Source of the DNA: Candidatus Nitrospira nitrosa
GTDB lineage: Bacteria; Nitrospirota; Nitrospiria; Nitrospirales; Nitrospiraceae
Assembly: GCF_001458735.1 (NCBI RefSeq)
Contig: NZ_CZQA01000001.1
Coordinates: forward strand, 1,550,001-1,614,000
Length of the DNA stretch: 64,000 bases
Direction of reading: 5' to 3'
The position numbers and the translations under genes were made by a program. The notes below the pieces were generated by a model that was not told where the DNA came from, made no database searches, and worked only from the letters and a program-made list of their open reading frames with translations. Below are positions 18,271-26,669 of this stretch, one piece after another (within the stretch, counting starts at the first letter, position 1; every line of letters begins with the position of its first letter).

Positions 18271-18389
18271 CAGCTATCAGCCTTCAGGTAGGAGAAACAA
18301 TAGGATGATCTTGGACATTGTACGGCGTGAAGAGGGCATGAGCAATGTAGAGACGGCGATTAGGCTGACAGCGGTTAGTTCCGTGCGTA

Positions 18390-19259
18390 CTACTTCAGCG
18401 AGCGGACAAACGATGGACTCAACGTGCCACGGGCCACCTCGGCAACAGGGCCTTTCATGGTGAGACTAAAGTCAGGAGCCACCTCGATATTCAGCGTGCC
18501 GCCGGGCATCTTTACCGTCACAGGACTCTTCACCAGCCCGAGACGTACCGCTACGCTCGCTGCCGCGCAAGATGATGAACCGGAGGCCTGTGTTTCTCCG
18601 GCCCCACGTTCCCAAATCAGAATGAAGATTTCTTTGGGCCCGGTTGGAACGGCCAGTTGCACGTTGGTTCGTTTGGGAAACAGTTTGTGGTTTTCAAGAG
18701 CCGGCCCAAGTGCCAAGAGCTCCTCGCGCGACCAGGATTCGCCCGCCGGCTTGAAGACAACGCAATGGGGGTTTCCGACGCTCACGCCGGTAAAAGTCAG
18801 TGGAATTCCAGCTGCTTCAATCGGCTGCTGAATCAACTCTGGGACGGCAAGCGAACAGGGGAGCGCCTCGGGCTTAAATGTGGCCACTCCCATCTCAACC
18901 GTGGCAGCACCGGCATCACCGTGTCGATCGACATGCAGGTCAATGCTGACTAACCCTCCTTTGGTTTCGACCGTGAAACGCTTTTTCTTCGTTTTGCAGG
19001 TCGCATGGAGGTACCGGGCGAAAATGCGCAGTCCATTCCCTGACTTCTCGGCCTCGCTACCGTCCGGATTAAAGATGCGGAGGCCAAAATTCGCCTTTTT
19101 TGAGGGGACCAGGGCTAAGATCCCATCGCTGCCGAGCCCCCAGTTGCGGTCACAGATCGCTTTGATAGTCTTCGGCGTCAACTTGAACGTCAGCTCTTTG
19201 GGGTCCATCACAACATAATCGTTACCCAACCCGTGTCCACGGAAAAATCCGTTCTTCAT
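18390..19259 (-). CDS. DapF-family protein with both catalytic cysteines replaced by serine
   Basis: The 289-residue protein has the two-lobed DapF fold with its usual landmarks: HGLGNDYVV, NPDGSEAE, SVGNPHCVV and WERGAGET. In authentic diaminopimelate epimerases the two lobes carry catalytic Cys in CGNG and in ACGTG. Here these read KSGNG (Ser73) and ASGSS (Ser226). A two-base racemase mechanism using thiols is therefore not available as such. It may be a divergent subfamily with another substrate, or a non-catalytic homologue. I leave out the dapF symbol for this reason. It lies in line with the VOC gene and uvrC and may share a transcript. Confidence 0.8.
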   Translation of the reverse strand: MKNGFFRGHGLGNDYVVMDPKELTFKLTPKTIKAICDRNWGLGSDGILALVPSKKANFGLRIFNPDGSEAEKSGNGLRIFARYLHATCKTKKKRFTVETKGGLVSIDLHVDRHGDAGAATVEMGVATFKPEALPCSLAVPELIQQPIEAAGIPLTFTGVSVGNPHCVVFKPAGESWSREELLALGPALENHKLFPKRTNVQLAVPTGPKEIFILIWERGAGETQASGSSSCAAASVAVRLGLVKSPVTVKMPGGTLNIEVAPDFSLTMKGPVAEVARGTLSPSFVRSLK

Positions 19260-19384
19260 TTCTGTAATCCTCCAGATATGTCAATCGGCATGGGGCATCC
19301 GAAGGAGAGAAGGTACTGCGGGGAGAGCCATGTCGTCAATGTGGACAAGAGATTGAAGGTTAGCCGTTTGAAGAGTTCTTCGGG

Positions 19385-19783
19385 CTAGACGATGTCCACA
19401 CCTGCTGGCCGTTCGATCAGCTCAATCTCATAGCCGTCCGGGGCGTCGATAAAGATGAAGCGACTCCCGGAGGAGGATTTCGTTGGACCATCAGTGATCT
19501 TGACCCCCTGCGTTGTGAGTGCGCCGATTGTTTCATCAAGACTCTCGACTTGAAAGGCCAGGTGAACCAGGTCTTCTTGTACCCTCACTGGTCCGCTTGG
19601 GGGGAAGCTGGTCAGTTCGATCAGTTCGTCGCTGTTGGGTACTTTCAAGAAGGCCAGTTGAGATCCACGTGGAGAGGTTTTTCGCTCAAGAACCTCAAGC
19701 CCCAACACAGTTGTGTAGAACCGGATGGTCTCATCCAAATCGCTGACGCGCATTCTTGTATGGAGTAATTTGGCGACCTTCAT
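19385..19783 (-). CDS. VOC-superfamily protein, glyoxalase I-like
   Basis: The 132-residue protein has two beta-alpha-beta-beta-beta units. Candidate metal ligands fall at the places used by bacterial glyoxalase I: H8 (LLHTRMRV), E56 (IELTSF), H74 (HLAFQV) and E121 (GYEIELIE). The family converts the hemithioacetal of methylglyoxal and a thiol to a lactoyl thioester, so this could be a lactoylglutathione lyase. Other VOC enzymes share the same fold, and the genome's thiol is unknown. It is followed on the same strand by the DapF-like gene 125 bases downstream. Confidence 0.8.
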   Translation of the reverse strand: MKVAKLLHTRMRVSDLDETIRFYTTVLGLEVLERKTSPRGSQLAFLKVPNSDELIELTSFPPSGPVRVQEDLVHLAFQVESLDETIGALTTQGVKITDGPTKSSSGSRFIFIDAPDGYEIELIERPAGVDIV

Positions 19784-20098
19784 GCCCTCATTCCTTTCGC
19801 GGCTGTTGAAAGAAGATCCCGATCGCCGGACTCGTAGAAAACATAGCCACTGTATATAGCTTTCTGTTAATCAATGTAGACTCTTGAATAGGTCTTCCTT
19901 GATTTCATTCATGCCGTGAGTAATCCATGCACGCCGAGCCCAGCGAGTACCGATATTAATAAATTCATGTGAAGACTATCCACTTGGCCTTGCGCGCTGA
20001 ACAGTCTCCGTGATGTCTGCCGTATACGACCTAGTTCAAATCGTCGGACTTGTTCCTTGAAAATTGAGTGAAACAAATCCGGACCCTACGAGCCCATT
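19784..20098. other. Intergenic stretch, nothing recognised
   Basis: About 315 bases between the VOC gene start and the stop of the secreted hypothetical protein. It is AT-richer than the surroundings and probably contains the VOC gene promoter. I see no repeat, RNA gene or convincing hairpin with a T-tract. Confidence 0.4.
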
Positions 20099-20551
20099 CT
20101 ACTTACAAAGCTCGCCGGAATAGCGCAGCACAACTTTGCCCGCACCGATGTCGAACAATCCGACGCTTTGAAAACGGCCTTTGTAGCCGCCGAAAGACCC
20201 ACTTGACTCAAGCACATCATAGGCGATTTCAAGCATGTACGTCTTGTGTTTTCCAGGGATCGCTGTCAGCGTGGCGGTATCAGCAGTATGTAGCATGCCA
20301 CCCGCCGCTGTGAAGAAGTAATGTTCCAAATCCATGGTCAGACCGGTTGAGGTTTCTTTCTGCGCTTTAATTCGGGCACGAGCGCCACCACTGAGTGCGC
20401 CACTCAACGACGCGACCAAATTGCTCTCATCGATCGCACTGCCCAAACCAGTGCCACCAATTGCGAGGCAGTCAGCATACGCTATTTGAACTCCGACACC
20501 GTTGCCCGAAAACAGAATCGCTAAGAGAATTGCGCCCAAAGTGTAGTTCAT
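20099..20551 (-). CDS. Secreted protein of unknown function
   Basis: The 150-residue product starts at the Met preceded by AAAGGAACC and has a signal peptide (hydrophobic stretch, likely cut after QIAYA). The mature part is rich in Gly, Ala and Ser, with a central segment LEHYFFTAAGGMLHTADTAT and two Cys (near the N terminus and at CK* at the C terminus) that could form a disulfide. I do not recognise a family. It lies just downstream of the tautomerase-like gene on the same strand, so it is probably under the same TetR-type control. Confidence 0.65.
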   Translation of the reverse strand: MNYTLGAILLAILFSGNGVGVQIAYADCLAIGGTGLGSAIDESNLVASLSGALSGGARARIKAQKETSTGLTMDLEHYFFTAAGGMLHTADTATLTAIPGKHKTYMLEIAYDVLESSGSFGGYKGRFQSVGLFDIGAGKVVLRYSGELCK

Positions 20552-20593
20552 TATATAGGTTCCTTTCGTACGACTTTGTAAATGGTTCGTCAC

Positions 20594-21022
20594 TCAGTAG
20601 GGGGCAGCTTGTCCAGCTAACACAGCGCCGATCTCGCTGTTTGTGTAAGCGTGTCCGTTGATTCCCCATAGGCCGTCAACGGCATAGGTCACGTTACCCC
20701 AAATGCGATCTTTGCTGATTGTTCCGGAAGCAGCTTCCAGGACGATTTCGGTGGCGCGTTGAATCCAGGCCAACTGAAGATCGCGGGTGGGCAGCACAAT
20801 CGATGGAACTTTCAGTTCAAAGATCACGATAGCGGTGGGCTTCCCTCCAGAAAAGGTGCGTCCTTTTGGAATGATCGTTATCTCTCCAATAACGTTCGGT
20901 TTCATAAACGTACTTTTGGACAGACCGTTGAGTTCGAGTAAGAGGTCTGTGAGTTTGGTAAAGATCTCCTGTTCGGCTGATGCGGAAAGGACACCCTCGC
21001 TGGCAATGACTTGGATCGGCAT
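20594..21022 (-). CDS. Tautomerase-superfamily-like protein
   Basis: The ATG at 21022 follows GGAGTGCATT, giving a 142-residue protein that begins Met-Pro-Ile. After Met removal Pro would be the N terminus, as in 4-oxalocrotonate tautomerases, where Pro1 is the catalytic base. Two half-units can be seen (residues about 1-70 and 75-125), as in the double-length members, but similarity is by general pattern only. It is divergent from a TetR regulator, and three operator-like palindromes lie between them. The substrate is unknown. Confidence 0.65.
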   Translation of the reverse strand: MPIQVIASEGVLSASAEQEIFTKLTDLLLELNGLSKSTFMKPNVIGEITIIPKGRTFSGGKPTAIVIFELKVPSIVLPTRDLQLAWIQRATEIVLEAASGTISKDRIWGNVTYAVDGLWGINGHAYTNSEIGAVLAGQAAPY

Positions 21023-21074
21023 AATGCACTCCTTCTTAGTGAATGTTGTTATGATGCTGCCCATTGCTCATGGA

Positions 21075-21155
21075 ATAACGATCGTTATATATTGACCGTG
21101 TCGCACGGTAATATAGCGAACGTTATATTGTCAACCATAAAATAACGACCGTTAT
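21075..21155. promoter_or_regulatory. Three operator-like palindromes between the tautomerase-like and tetR genes
   Basis: Site 1 (21075-21088) is the perfect palindrome ATAACGATCGTTAT. Site 2 (21110-21129) is AATATAGCGAACGTTATATT, a near-palindrome. Site 3 (21142-21155) is ATAACGACCGTTAT. All share ATA(A/G)CG...CGTTAT. Site 3 overlaps a possible -10 (TTATAA at 21152), which is 18 bases from TTGTCA at 21128. An additional inverted repeat ACCGTG-TCG-CACGGT lies at 21095-21109. The layout fits autoregulation by the adjacent TetR protein. Confidence 0.75.
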
Positions 21156-21170
21156 AAGTATGAGGGAATC

Positions 21171-21794
21171 ATGGTGAAAAAACAGGGCCGAAAGGAAGAG
21201 ACGAGACGTCGGATGTTGCAGGCGGCGAGCCAGAGCTTTCGATCTCATGGGTTTGTCGGAATTGGAGTGGATGGTATCGCAAGGATGGCAGGCGTCACAT
21301 CAGGGGCATTTTACGCACACTTCGGGTCGAAGGAAGCTGCATTCAATGTTGCGTTGGATGTTGGGCTAGAGGAGGTCATCGAGGGAATTCCTAAATTTCA
21401 AAGAGATTTCGGAGGGCAATGGACCAAGGCGTTTGCGGACTATTACCTTGGTCAATCGCATCGAGAGAATCTCGCCTGTGGATGTGCATTGACTACCCTT
21501 TCTCCCGAAGTCGTGCGCGCAAGTTCTCAAACACACGCGGCCTTTGAGGAGAAGATAGGAAAGATTGCCGATCTTATTGCCGCGGGTCTCGATCAAGGTT
21601 CAGGAGAAGAGCGTCGTGCACGGGCCTGGGCGATGCTCGGCATTTTGATTGGAGGACTTACAATCGCACGAGCGGTGCAGACATCCAAAGCCTCCGAGGA
21701 GATTTCAGCGGCAATCCGTACTGCCGCGGTGCAGGCGGCGGGTGTTGCGCGAAAAATATACCCCCAAAAGTCAGTGGTTAAAGAAAAGAAGTAA
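21171..21794 (+). CDS. TetR/AcrR-family transcriptional regulator
   Basis: The 207-residue protein has the TetR N-terminal HTH: RRRMLQAASQSFRSHGFVGI, then DGIARMAGVTSGAFYAHFGSK (about residues 8-55). The C-terminal ligand domain is of the TetR_C type seen with the CGCALTTLSPEV segment. It starts at the ATG with GAGGGAA upstream. The intergenic palindromes suggest that it represses itself and the divergent tautomerase-like and secreted-protein genes. The ligand is unknown; regulators of this subtype often respond to small electrophiles or xenobiotics (family knowledge, not seen here). Confidence 0.9.
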   Translation: MVKKQGRKEETRRRMLQAASQSFRSHGFVGIGVDGIARMAGVTSGAFYAHFGSKEAAFNVALDVGLEEVIEGIPKFQRDFGGQWTKAFADYYLGQSHRENLACGCALTTLSPEVVRASSQTHAAFEEKIGKIADLIAAGLDQGSGEERRARAWAMLGILIGGLTIARAVQTSKASEEISAAIRTAAVQAAGVARKIYPQKSVVKEKK

Positions 21795-21856
21795 GCCGAC
21801 AGCACGATATTGCATTCTTTTTGATACGACTCTGTGTTGTCCCAGACGGCTAATAG

Positions 21857-22336
21857 CTATGAGTTTGGCTCTCTGGCTGGTCCCGCTGTTTTCCGGAGGA
21901 GTATCTCGGCACTCCCGGGTATCAAAAAGTTCGGCATGGGGCCGATTTCTTGGTAGCCCTGTTTCTTGTAAAATGCCCTAGCTGGTTCATTGAAGTCCGA
22001 CACACAAGCAAACAGATTCCTGGTTCTTTGAAACACGAGAGTCTCGATGTGCTGCAACAGCTGACTGCCGGTTCCCCTCTGTCGGGCCCAGACGGCCACA
22101 CCTAAGAGTTCAAGGTAATCACCCAAGAGAAACTTCTGCTTGACGATCGCGACGCCGGCCACTTGTCCCTCAAATTCAGCGACATAGCAATCCCGCCCTT
22201 GAGGCAGCGGGCAAAAGATACGACTCCAATCGTCCGCTCCATAGCCAAGGCGGTTCCAGGGTTCAGAATCACTCAATAGTTGAATGACCGGTTTTCGATC
22301 ATCCGGCACCATGGTTCTGATGGTCGAAGTCGTCAT
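21857..22336 (-). CDS. GNAT-family N-acetyltransferase
   Basis: The 159-residue protein carries the GNAT acetyl-CoA-binding motif (LLGVAVWARQRGTGSQLLQHI, i.e. the RxxGxG/A loop near residues 85-100) and a typical last strand-turn (NEPARAFYKKQGYQEIG). It begins at the ATG at 22336, which overlaps the stop of the polysaccharide deacetylase gene by 4 bases, so the two are translationally coupled. The acceptor substrate is unknown. Coupling with a deacetylase may mean cell-envelope sugar modification, but this is only context. Confidence 0.85.
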   Translation of the reverse strand: MTTSTIRTMVPDDRKPVIQLLSDSEPWNRLGYGADDWSRIFCPLPQGRDCYVAEFEGQVAGVAIVKQKFLLGDYLELLGVAVWARQRGTGSQLLQHIETLVFQRTRNLFACVSDFNEPARAFYKKQGYQEIGPMPNFLIPGSAEILLRKTAGPAREPNS

Positions 22337-23049
22337 GGGGTCCGGGAAGTACAATCCAATAGTTCGCTCACGGTCATCGGGCGAAGGTTCTTGGCCGGGA
22401 GAATCTCACGTGTAAGGTGCTCGATCACCTGTCGAGTCTGCTTACCTTTTCCATTGGCATGAAACACGATGACGCTGCCGGGTTTTGTCCGCTTGGTGAC
22501 TCTTGCCAAAATACTGTCAGCGGAAAGGGTCGGGTCTGGGTCTCCTGACTCGATATTCCACTGAATAAACTGCAGGCCAAGCAGCTTGACCACAGCGACC
22601 GTCACATCATTGTACTCCCCGTACGGTGGGCGAAAGAGTGTGGCGTCATGGCCATAGCGCGCCTGCAGCAGTTTCACGGGGCCAAGAATCTCTGCACGTT
22701 GTTCGTCGGCATCGTGCATGGGAAGGTGAGCGTGCACCTCACCATGGGTCCCAACTTCAAAAAAGTCGAGACCCAGCAGCTGTCCCACTTCCGCATCATG
22801 TTTGGCCATCCACTTACCGGACATAAAGAAGGTGGCTGGGATGCGATGGGTAATCAGATAGTCCATTAACGGCTGATCATACCCGGATCCTTTACGCACG
22901 GGACAGAGATCAAACGTCAGGGCCACACCGGGACAGTTTGGTGGACCAGAAGTGATGACTTGGGCAAAGGTGGGGGACGGAGGCATCAGTTCAAAGGCTA
23001 TGAGGGAGATCAAGAATAGCAGTGCAGGTGTTCGAACGAGTCGATGCAT
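22333..23049 (-). CDS. Secreted polysaccharide deacetylase (NodB/CE4 family)
   Basis: The 238-residue form starts at MHRLVRT and has a signal peptide ending PTFAQ. NodB motifs are present: GVALTFDLCP in the place of motif 1 (usually TFDDG; here the second Asp is replaced by Leu), THGEVHAHLP for the His metal ligands, and FRPPYGEYND for motif 3. The family hydrolyses N-acetyl groups from cell-wall or exopolysaccharide sugars. The Asp-to-Leu change resembles a known atypical subgroup and may alter metal use. A longer reading frame to 23175 has no start-site support. The gene is divergent from the site-2 protease. Confidence 0.8.
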   Translation of the reverse strand: MHRLVRTPALLFLISLIAFELMPPSPTFAQVITSGPPNCPGVALTFDLCPVRKGSGYDQPLMDYLITHRIPATFFMSGKWMAKHDAEVGQLLGLDFFEVGTHGEVHAHLPMHDADEQRAEILGPVKLLQARYGHDATLFRPPYGEYNDVTVAVVKLLGLQFIQWNIESGDPDPTLSADSILARVTKRTKPGSVIVFHANGKGKQTRQVIEHLTREILPAKNLRPMTVSELLDCTSRTP

Positions 23050-23118
23050 GAGGGCTAGTATACATGAACCCAGAGAGAAGATTGACCCCTTCCCCGTTCC
23101 ACTGTTACGGTGTGCGGT

Positions 23119-24279
23119 ATGCAGATGCGTTCGTGGGAAATCGGCCGAGCGTTGGGCATTCCCATTCGAATCCATCCATCCTGGTTTCTTGTATTTCTCC
23201 TCGCCACGTGGACGCTCTCAACAGACTACCTGCCGGAGACCCTCCCCGGACTCAGTCCTGGTCGCTATTGGGTGATGGGAGCCGTCGCGGCGGTGCTTCT
23301 CTTTCTGTCCGTCCTTCTGCATGAACTGGGACATTCCTACGTCGCACTGTACTACCGGATTCCGATTGAGCAGATCACGTTGTTTCTCTTTGGCGGGGTC
23401 GCGCACATGCGCCAGGAGGCCCCGTCTCCCAAGGCAGAGTTTCTCATTGCGATCGCTGGACCGATCGTCAGTTTCGTGATCAGCGGGGGCTGCTTGGCGA
23501 TTGTCGCTCTGGCTGAGGCGATTCAACAGGAACAGGCGCTCCGTGGGGTAGTCATGCTCGGGCTGTTGCTGGGAATGGGGAATCTTCAGCTCGGAGTGTT
23601 CAATTTGATTCCCGGGTTTCCGTTGGACGGAGGTCGAATCCTGCGTGCCGGCCTGTGGGCTTGGGGAAAAGATTATTATCGCGCGACGAAACAAGCGGCA
23701 GGGGCAGGCCTTGGGTTTGGTGTAATCTTTGTGCTGTGGGGGCTGCTGCGCATCCAGCAAGCGGCAACCGGTGAGCTGGATGCGTCGATGGTCTGGACGG
23801 GAGGATGGCTGGCACTGATCGGTATCTTTCTCTACATCGCGGCGCTGGCGAGCCGACGACAAGCGACGTTGCGGCACTCCATTTCAACAACCCGGATTCA
23901 AGACATGATGGTGACGACGGTTGTGTCGATTCCAGCCCAAACCACGCTTGATGAGGCGGTCAACCGGTATTTCCAGGCCTATGGTTACGGGGGATTTCCT
24001 GTGGTTGAAGATCGGCGTCTGGTCGGACTTGTGACCGTACCCGACATTCAGTCTGTGCCGGCGGAGACCTGGTCCTGGCGTCGGGTTGATCAAGTGATGC
24101 GTCCATTTTCAGAATCGATGGTCATTTCGCCTGAAGTTCCAGCGATTCAAGCGATGGGGCGCATGGCTCGTGAGGGATGGGATCAACTCATCGTCGTGCA
24201 GGATGGAGAAATTGTCGGACTCGTGACACAATCAGCCCTTGTGCATTTTCTGCAGCTTCGTAGCCACCCCATCCGTTGA
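23119..24279 (+). CDS. Site-2 protease (M50 family) with two CBS domains
   Basis: The protein is a membrane zinc protease of the SpoIVFB type. HELGH in LLHELGHSYVALYYRIP supplies two zinc ligands and the catalytic Glu. The third ligand is the Asp in NLIPGFPLDGGRILRA. About six hydrophobic segments cover residues 15-245. The cytoplasmic C terminus has two CBS domains (about 265-320 and 325-385), which usually bind adenosyl ligands. Possible starts are GTG at 23110 and ATG at 23119 or 23125; none has a strong ribosome-binding site. The substrate is unknown. Confidence 0.88.
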   Translation: MQMRSWEIGRALGIPIRIHPSWFLVFLLATWTLSTDYLPETLPGLSPGRYWVMGAVAAVLLFLSVLLHELGHSYVALYYRIPIEQITLFLFGGVAHMRQEAPSPKAEFLIAIAGPIVSFVISGGCLAIVALAEAIQQEQALRGVVMLGLLLGMGNLQLGVFNLIPGFPLDGGRILRAGLWAWGKDYYRATKQAAGAGLGFGVIFVLWGLLRIQQAATGELDASMVWTGGWLALIGIFLYIAALASRRQATLRHSISTTRIQDMMVTTVVSIPAQTTLDEAVNRYFQAYGYGGFPVVEDRRLVGLVTVPDIQSVPAETWSWRRVDQVMRPFSESMVISPEVPAIQAMGRMAREGWDQLIVVQDGEIVGLVTQSALVHFLQLRSHPIR

Positions 24280-24294
24280 ATTGCGGCATTCACC

Positions 24295-25164
24295 TTAGAC
24301 TATTGTTATCGCAGCATTTCCATCATCGTCATCAACCGGTGGCGATGGCCAGGCAATCTGTTTCAGATTGTGCGCAATGATGCCACCGAAGAGCAGGAGC
24401 CCTGCAGAATAATAGACCCAGAGCAACAAAAGCACGATCTCGAGCAACGATCCATAGAGTCGCGCATAGACCGTCGCAAAATCTCCATAATTGACGAACA
24501 AGAGCTTGGCTGCAACCCACAGCAAACCGAATGTGAGGGCGCCGGCCATGGCATCCCTCCATCGTGGACGACGTCGAGGTACAAGACGGTAGAGCAGGCT
24601 GACCGCCAGGAATGCAAGACCAAAAGGGAGGGTGTAGGTCAGATGAAATTCGTGGGCGGCTAAGGCGACAAGATCCAATCCCCAGAGCCGAGGTGCATAG
24701 GCCGTCAAAAAGGCAATGGCTTGAGTGGCCACATAGGACGTGAAGAGTAACAGGCCGGTGGATCCCAGCAGCGCGATGGAAATTGCAGTGGAAATAAGCG
24801 GGTGGCGCTTTTGCGTGCTCTGAAACACGACATTCAGCGCATAATCGAGCTCGTAGAACACAAGTCCACCAAACCAGAAGAATGACAGCAGCACGATCCA
24901 CCGGACGCTTTCCAATGAACTGATCCGATGGAGTTCTTGCGCCAATCGTTCCCCTAAGGAAGGCAGAAACCCTTTGAGAAAACTCAGCATGAACTGCTCG
25001 CCGATCACGTTCTGACTTACAAGGAACCCGATCCCATACAAGAGGAGAAAGACGAGGGGAAACAATGAGAGCAGCGAGAAAAAGGCCAAGGCTGCCGCGA
25101 GGCTGGGGCATCCTTGACGTAAAAACGATGTGACCGCCTCACTCAGGAAGCGAACGACAGGCAT
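24295..25164 (-). CDS. YihY/BrkB-family inner-membrane protein
   Basis: The 289-residue protein begins with the family's hallmark region (CPSLAAALAFFSLLSLFPLV, then LLYGIGF). It has six predicted membrane spans, with conserved WVAAKLLFVNYGDFATVYARLY near the fifth and VLLLLWVYYSAGLLLFGGII at the end. Members were once called RNase BN, but this activity is not theirs, and the true role is unclear. It lies 38 bases downstream of nuoN on the same strand, so it may be read through from the nuo operon. Confidence 0.88.
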   Translation of the reverse strand: MPVVRFLSEAVTSFLRQGCPSLAAALAFFSLLSLFPLVFLLLYGIGFLVSQNVIGEQFMLSFLKGFLPSLGERLAQELHRISSLESVRWIVLLSFFWFGGLVFYELDYALNVVFQSTQKRHPLISTAISIALLGSTGLLLFTSYVATQAIAFLTAYAPRLWGLDLVALAAHEFHLTYTLPFGLAFLAVSLLYRLVPRRRPRWRDAMAGALTFGLLWVAAKLLFVNYGDFATVYARLYGSLLEIVLLLLWVYYSAGLLLFGGIIAHNLKQIAWPSPPVDDDDGNAAITIV

Positions 25165-25202
25165 ACGATCCTTACCGGCAAATAGTCAGAGTCTGGATGG
25201 CC

Positions 25203-26669
25203 TTACTTCAGCGTCAACACGGCTTGCTGGGCCAGATTGACGAGTGGGTTGGGGTAGATACCGAAGACCACCACCCCAGCGACTGCACAGGCTAGCACAA
25301 TGGAAAGGGTTGGGGACATCACCAAGCGCGGGACAGGGTCCGTTCCATCAATAGGATCTCGCATGTACATGACCATGACGACCCGAAGATAGTAATAGGC
25401 TGAGATTGCCGCAAACAGGAGGGCAATGGCCGCCAGCCAGGCCATGCCGGCTTCCACGGCGGATCTGAAGACGTACAATTTTCCGATAAAACCCGCAGTC
25501 GGGGGAATCCCCGCAAGGGAAACCATGAAGACCATCATCAGCAGTGCCGGGATAGGATGACGTTTGGCCAAGCCAGTGAAGTCCTCGATCTCTTCACCTT
25601 CAATCGTGCCTTTGCGCAGCATCGCGACAATGGCGAATGCGCCGAACGTCATGAACGTGTACAGGGCAATATAGAGCAGAACGCTGGCAATGCCGGACGA
25701 GGGCTCTGTGCGTCCAGCGGAGACGACACCGATCATGGCATAGCCGGCGTGTGCGATGCTTGAATAGGCCAGCATCCGTTTGATGTTTGTCTGGACCAGA
25801 GCAACGACGTTGCCCGTAACAAGGGTGGCAAGACAGAGCAAGAGGAAGATGGCGGACCAATCGGCTTTGACTCCGCCCAACCCGTCCACAAACACACGGA
25901 GGAATGCGCCGAAGCTGGCGGCTTTGGATCCCACAGCCATGAACGCCGTGACCGAAGTTGGAGCGCCCTGATAGACGTCCGGTGTCCACATATGAAACGG
26001 AACGACGGCCAGTTTGAATGCGAACCCCACCGCCAACAGGATCGTTGCAAATAACAGCAACGGATCGGTGAACCCCTGGGTCGCAATTGCCGAGGCAATC
26101 GCCGGCAGTTTCGTACTGCCGGTCGCTCCGTAGAGGAGAGAAATGCCGTAGAGGAGAATGCCGGAGGAAAATGCGCCCAAGACGAAGTATTTCGCCGATG
26201 CTTCGAGGGAGCGAGGTTCATTCCGTTTGAGACCTGCCAGGACATACAGGGAGAGCGACATCAATTCCGTACCAAGATAGATCGTCAACAAGTCGGCGGC
26301 GGAGACCATCACCATCATGCCGCACAGCGAGAGCAATATGAAGCCATAATACTCACCGAAATACAGCCGCTCTTCTTTGAGATAGGAGTAGGACAGTAGG
26401 ACTGTGAGTCCCGTCACAAAGTACAACAGCAGTTTCCAGAATGCTCCAAAGGCATCGATGACGACAAGGCCACTAAATATTGAGGCATGCGTTCCCATTT
26501 GGGACGCCGTCAGGCCCATGCAAATGGCGAGTGTTCCTAGGCTCACCCATACCAGGCTATCCTTATCGGATGGTCGTAGCACTGGGTCGAGCACAAGCAC
26601 GACACAGGCGGCCGTGATGACCAGTAGCTCGGGCAGGACGAGGAGGAGATCTGCTGCAGAAAAGGTCAT
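25203..26669 (-). CDS. nuoN: NADH-quinone oxidoreductase subunit N
   Basis: NuoN is an antiporter-like, proton-pumping membrane subunit of complex I. The 488-residue protein shows about 14 hydrophobic helices and the Proton_antipo_M region, with a buried Lys/Glu set in ELMSLSLYVLAGLKRNEPRS and FKLAVVPFHMWTPDVYQGAP. It is the last nuo gene and overlaps nuoM by 4 bases. Confidence 0.96.
   Translation of the reverse strand: MTFSAADLLLVLPELLVITAACVVLVLDPVLRPSDKDSLVWVSLGTLAICMGLTASQMGTHASIFSGLVVIDAFGAFWKLLLYFVTGLTVLLSYSYLKEERLYFGEYYGFILLSLCGMMVMVSAADLLTIYLGTELMSLSLYVLAGLKRNEPRSLEASAKYFVLGAFSSGILLYGISLLYGATGSTKLPAIASAIATQGFTDPLLLFATILLAVGFAFKLAVVPFHMWTPDVYQGAPTSVTAFMAVGSKAASFGAFLRVFVDGLGGVKADWSAIFLLLCLATLVTGNVVALVQTNIKRMLAYSSIAHAGYAMIGVVSAGRTEPSSGIASVLLYIALYTFMTFGAFAIVAMLRKGTIEGEEIEDFTGLAKRHPIPALLMMVFMVSLAGIPPTAGFIGKLYVFRSAVEAGMAWLAAIALLFAAISAYYYLRVVMVMYMRDPIDGTDPVPRLVMSPTLSIVLACAVAGVVVFGIYPNPLVNLAQQAVLTLK

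Noticed and set aside
20099-21022. Tautomerase/secreted pair as a toxin-antitoxin module
   Set aside because: One product is clearly exported and both exceed typical antitoxin or toxin patterns; nothing in the sequence supports this.
24332-25111. 259-residue open frame overlapping the YihY gene in another frame
   Set aside because: The conserved membrane protein in the other frame explains the region; this frame is rich in Arg, Cys and Pro with no domain.
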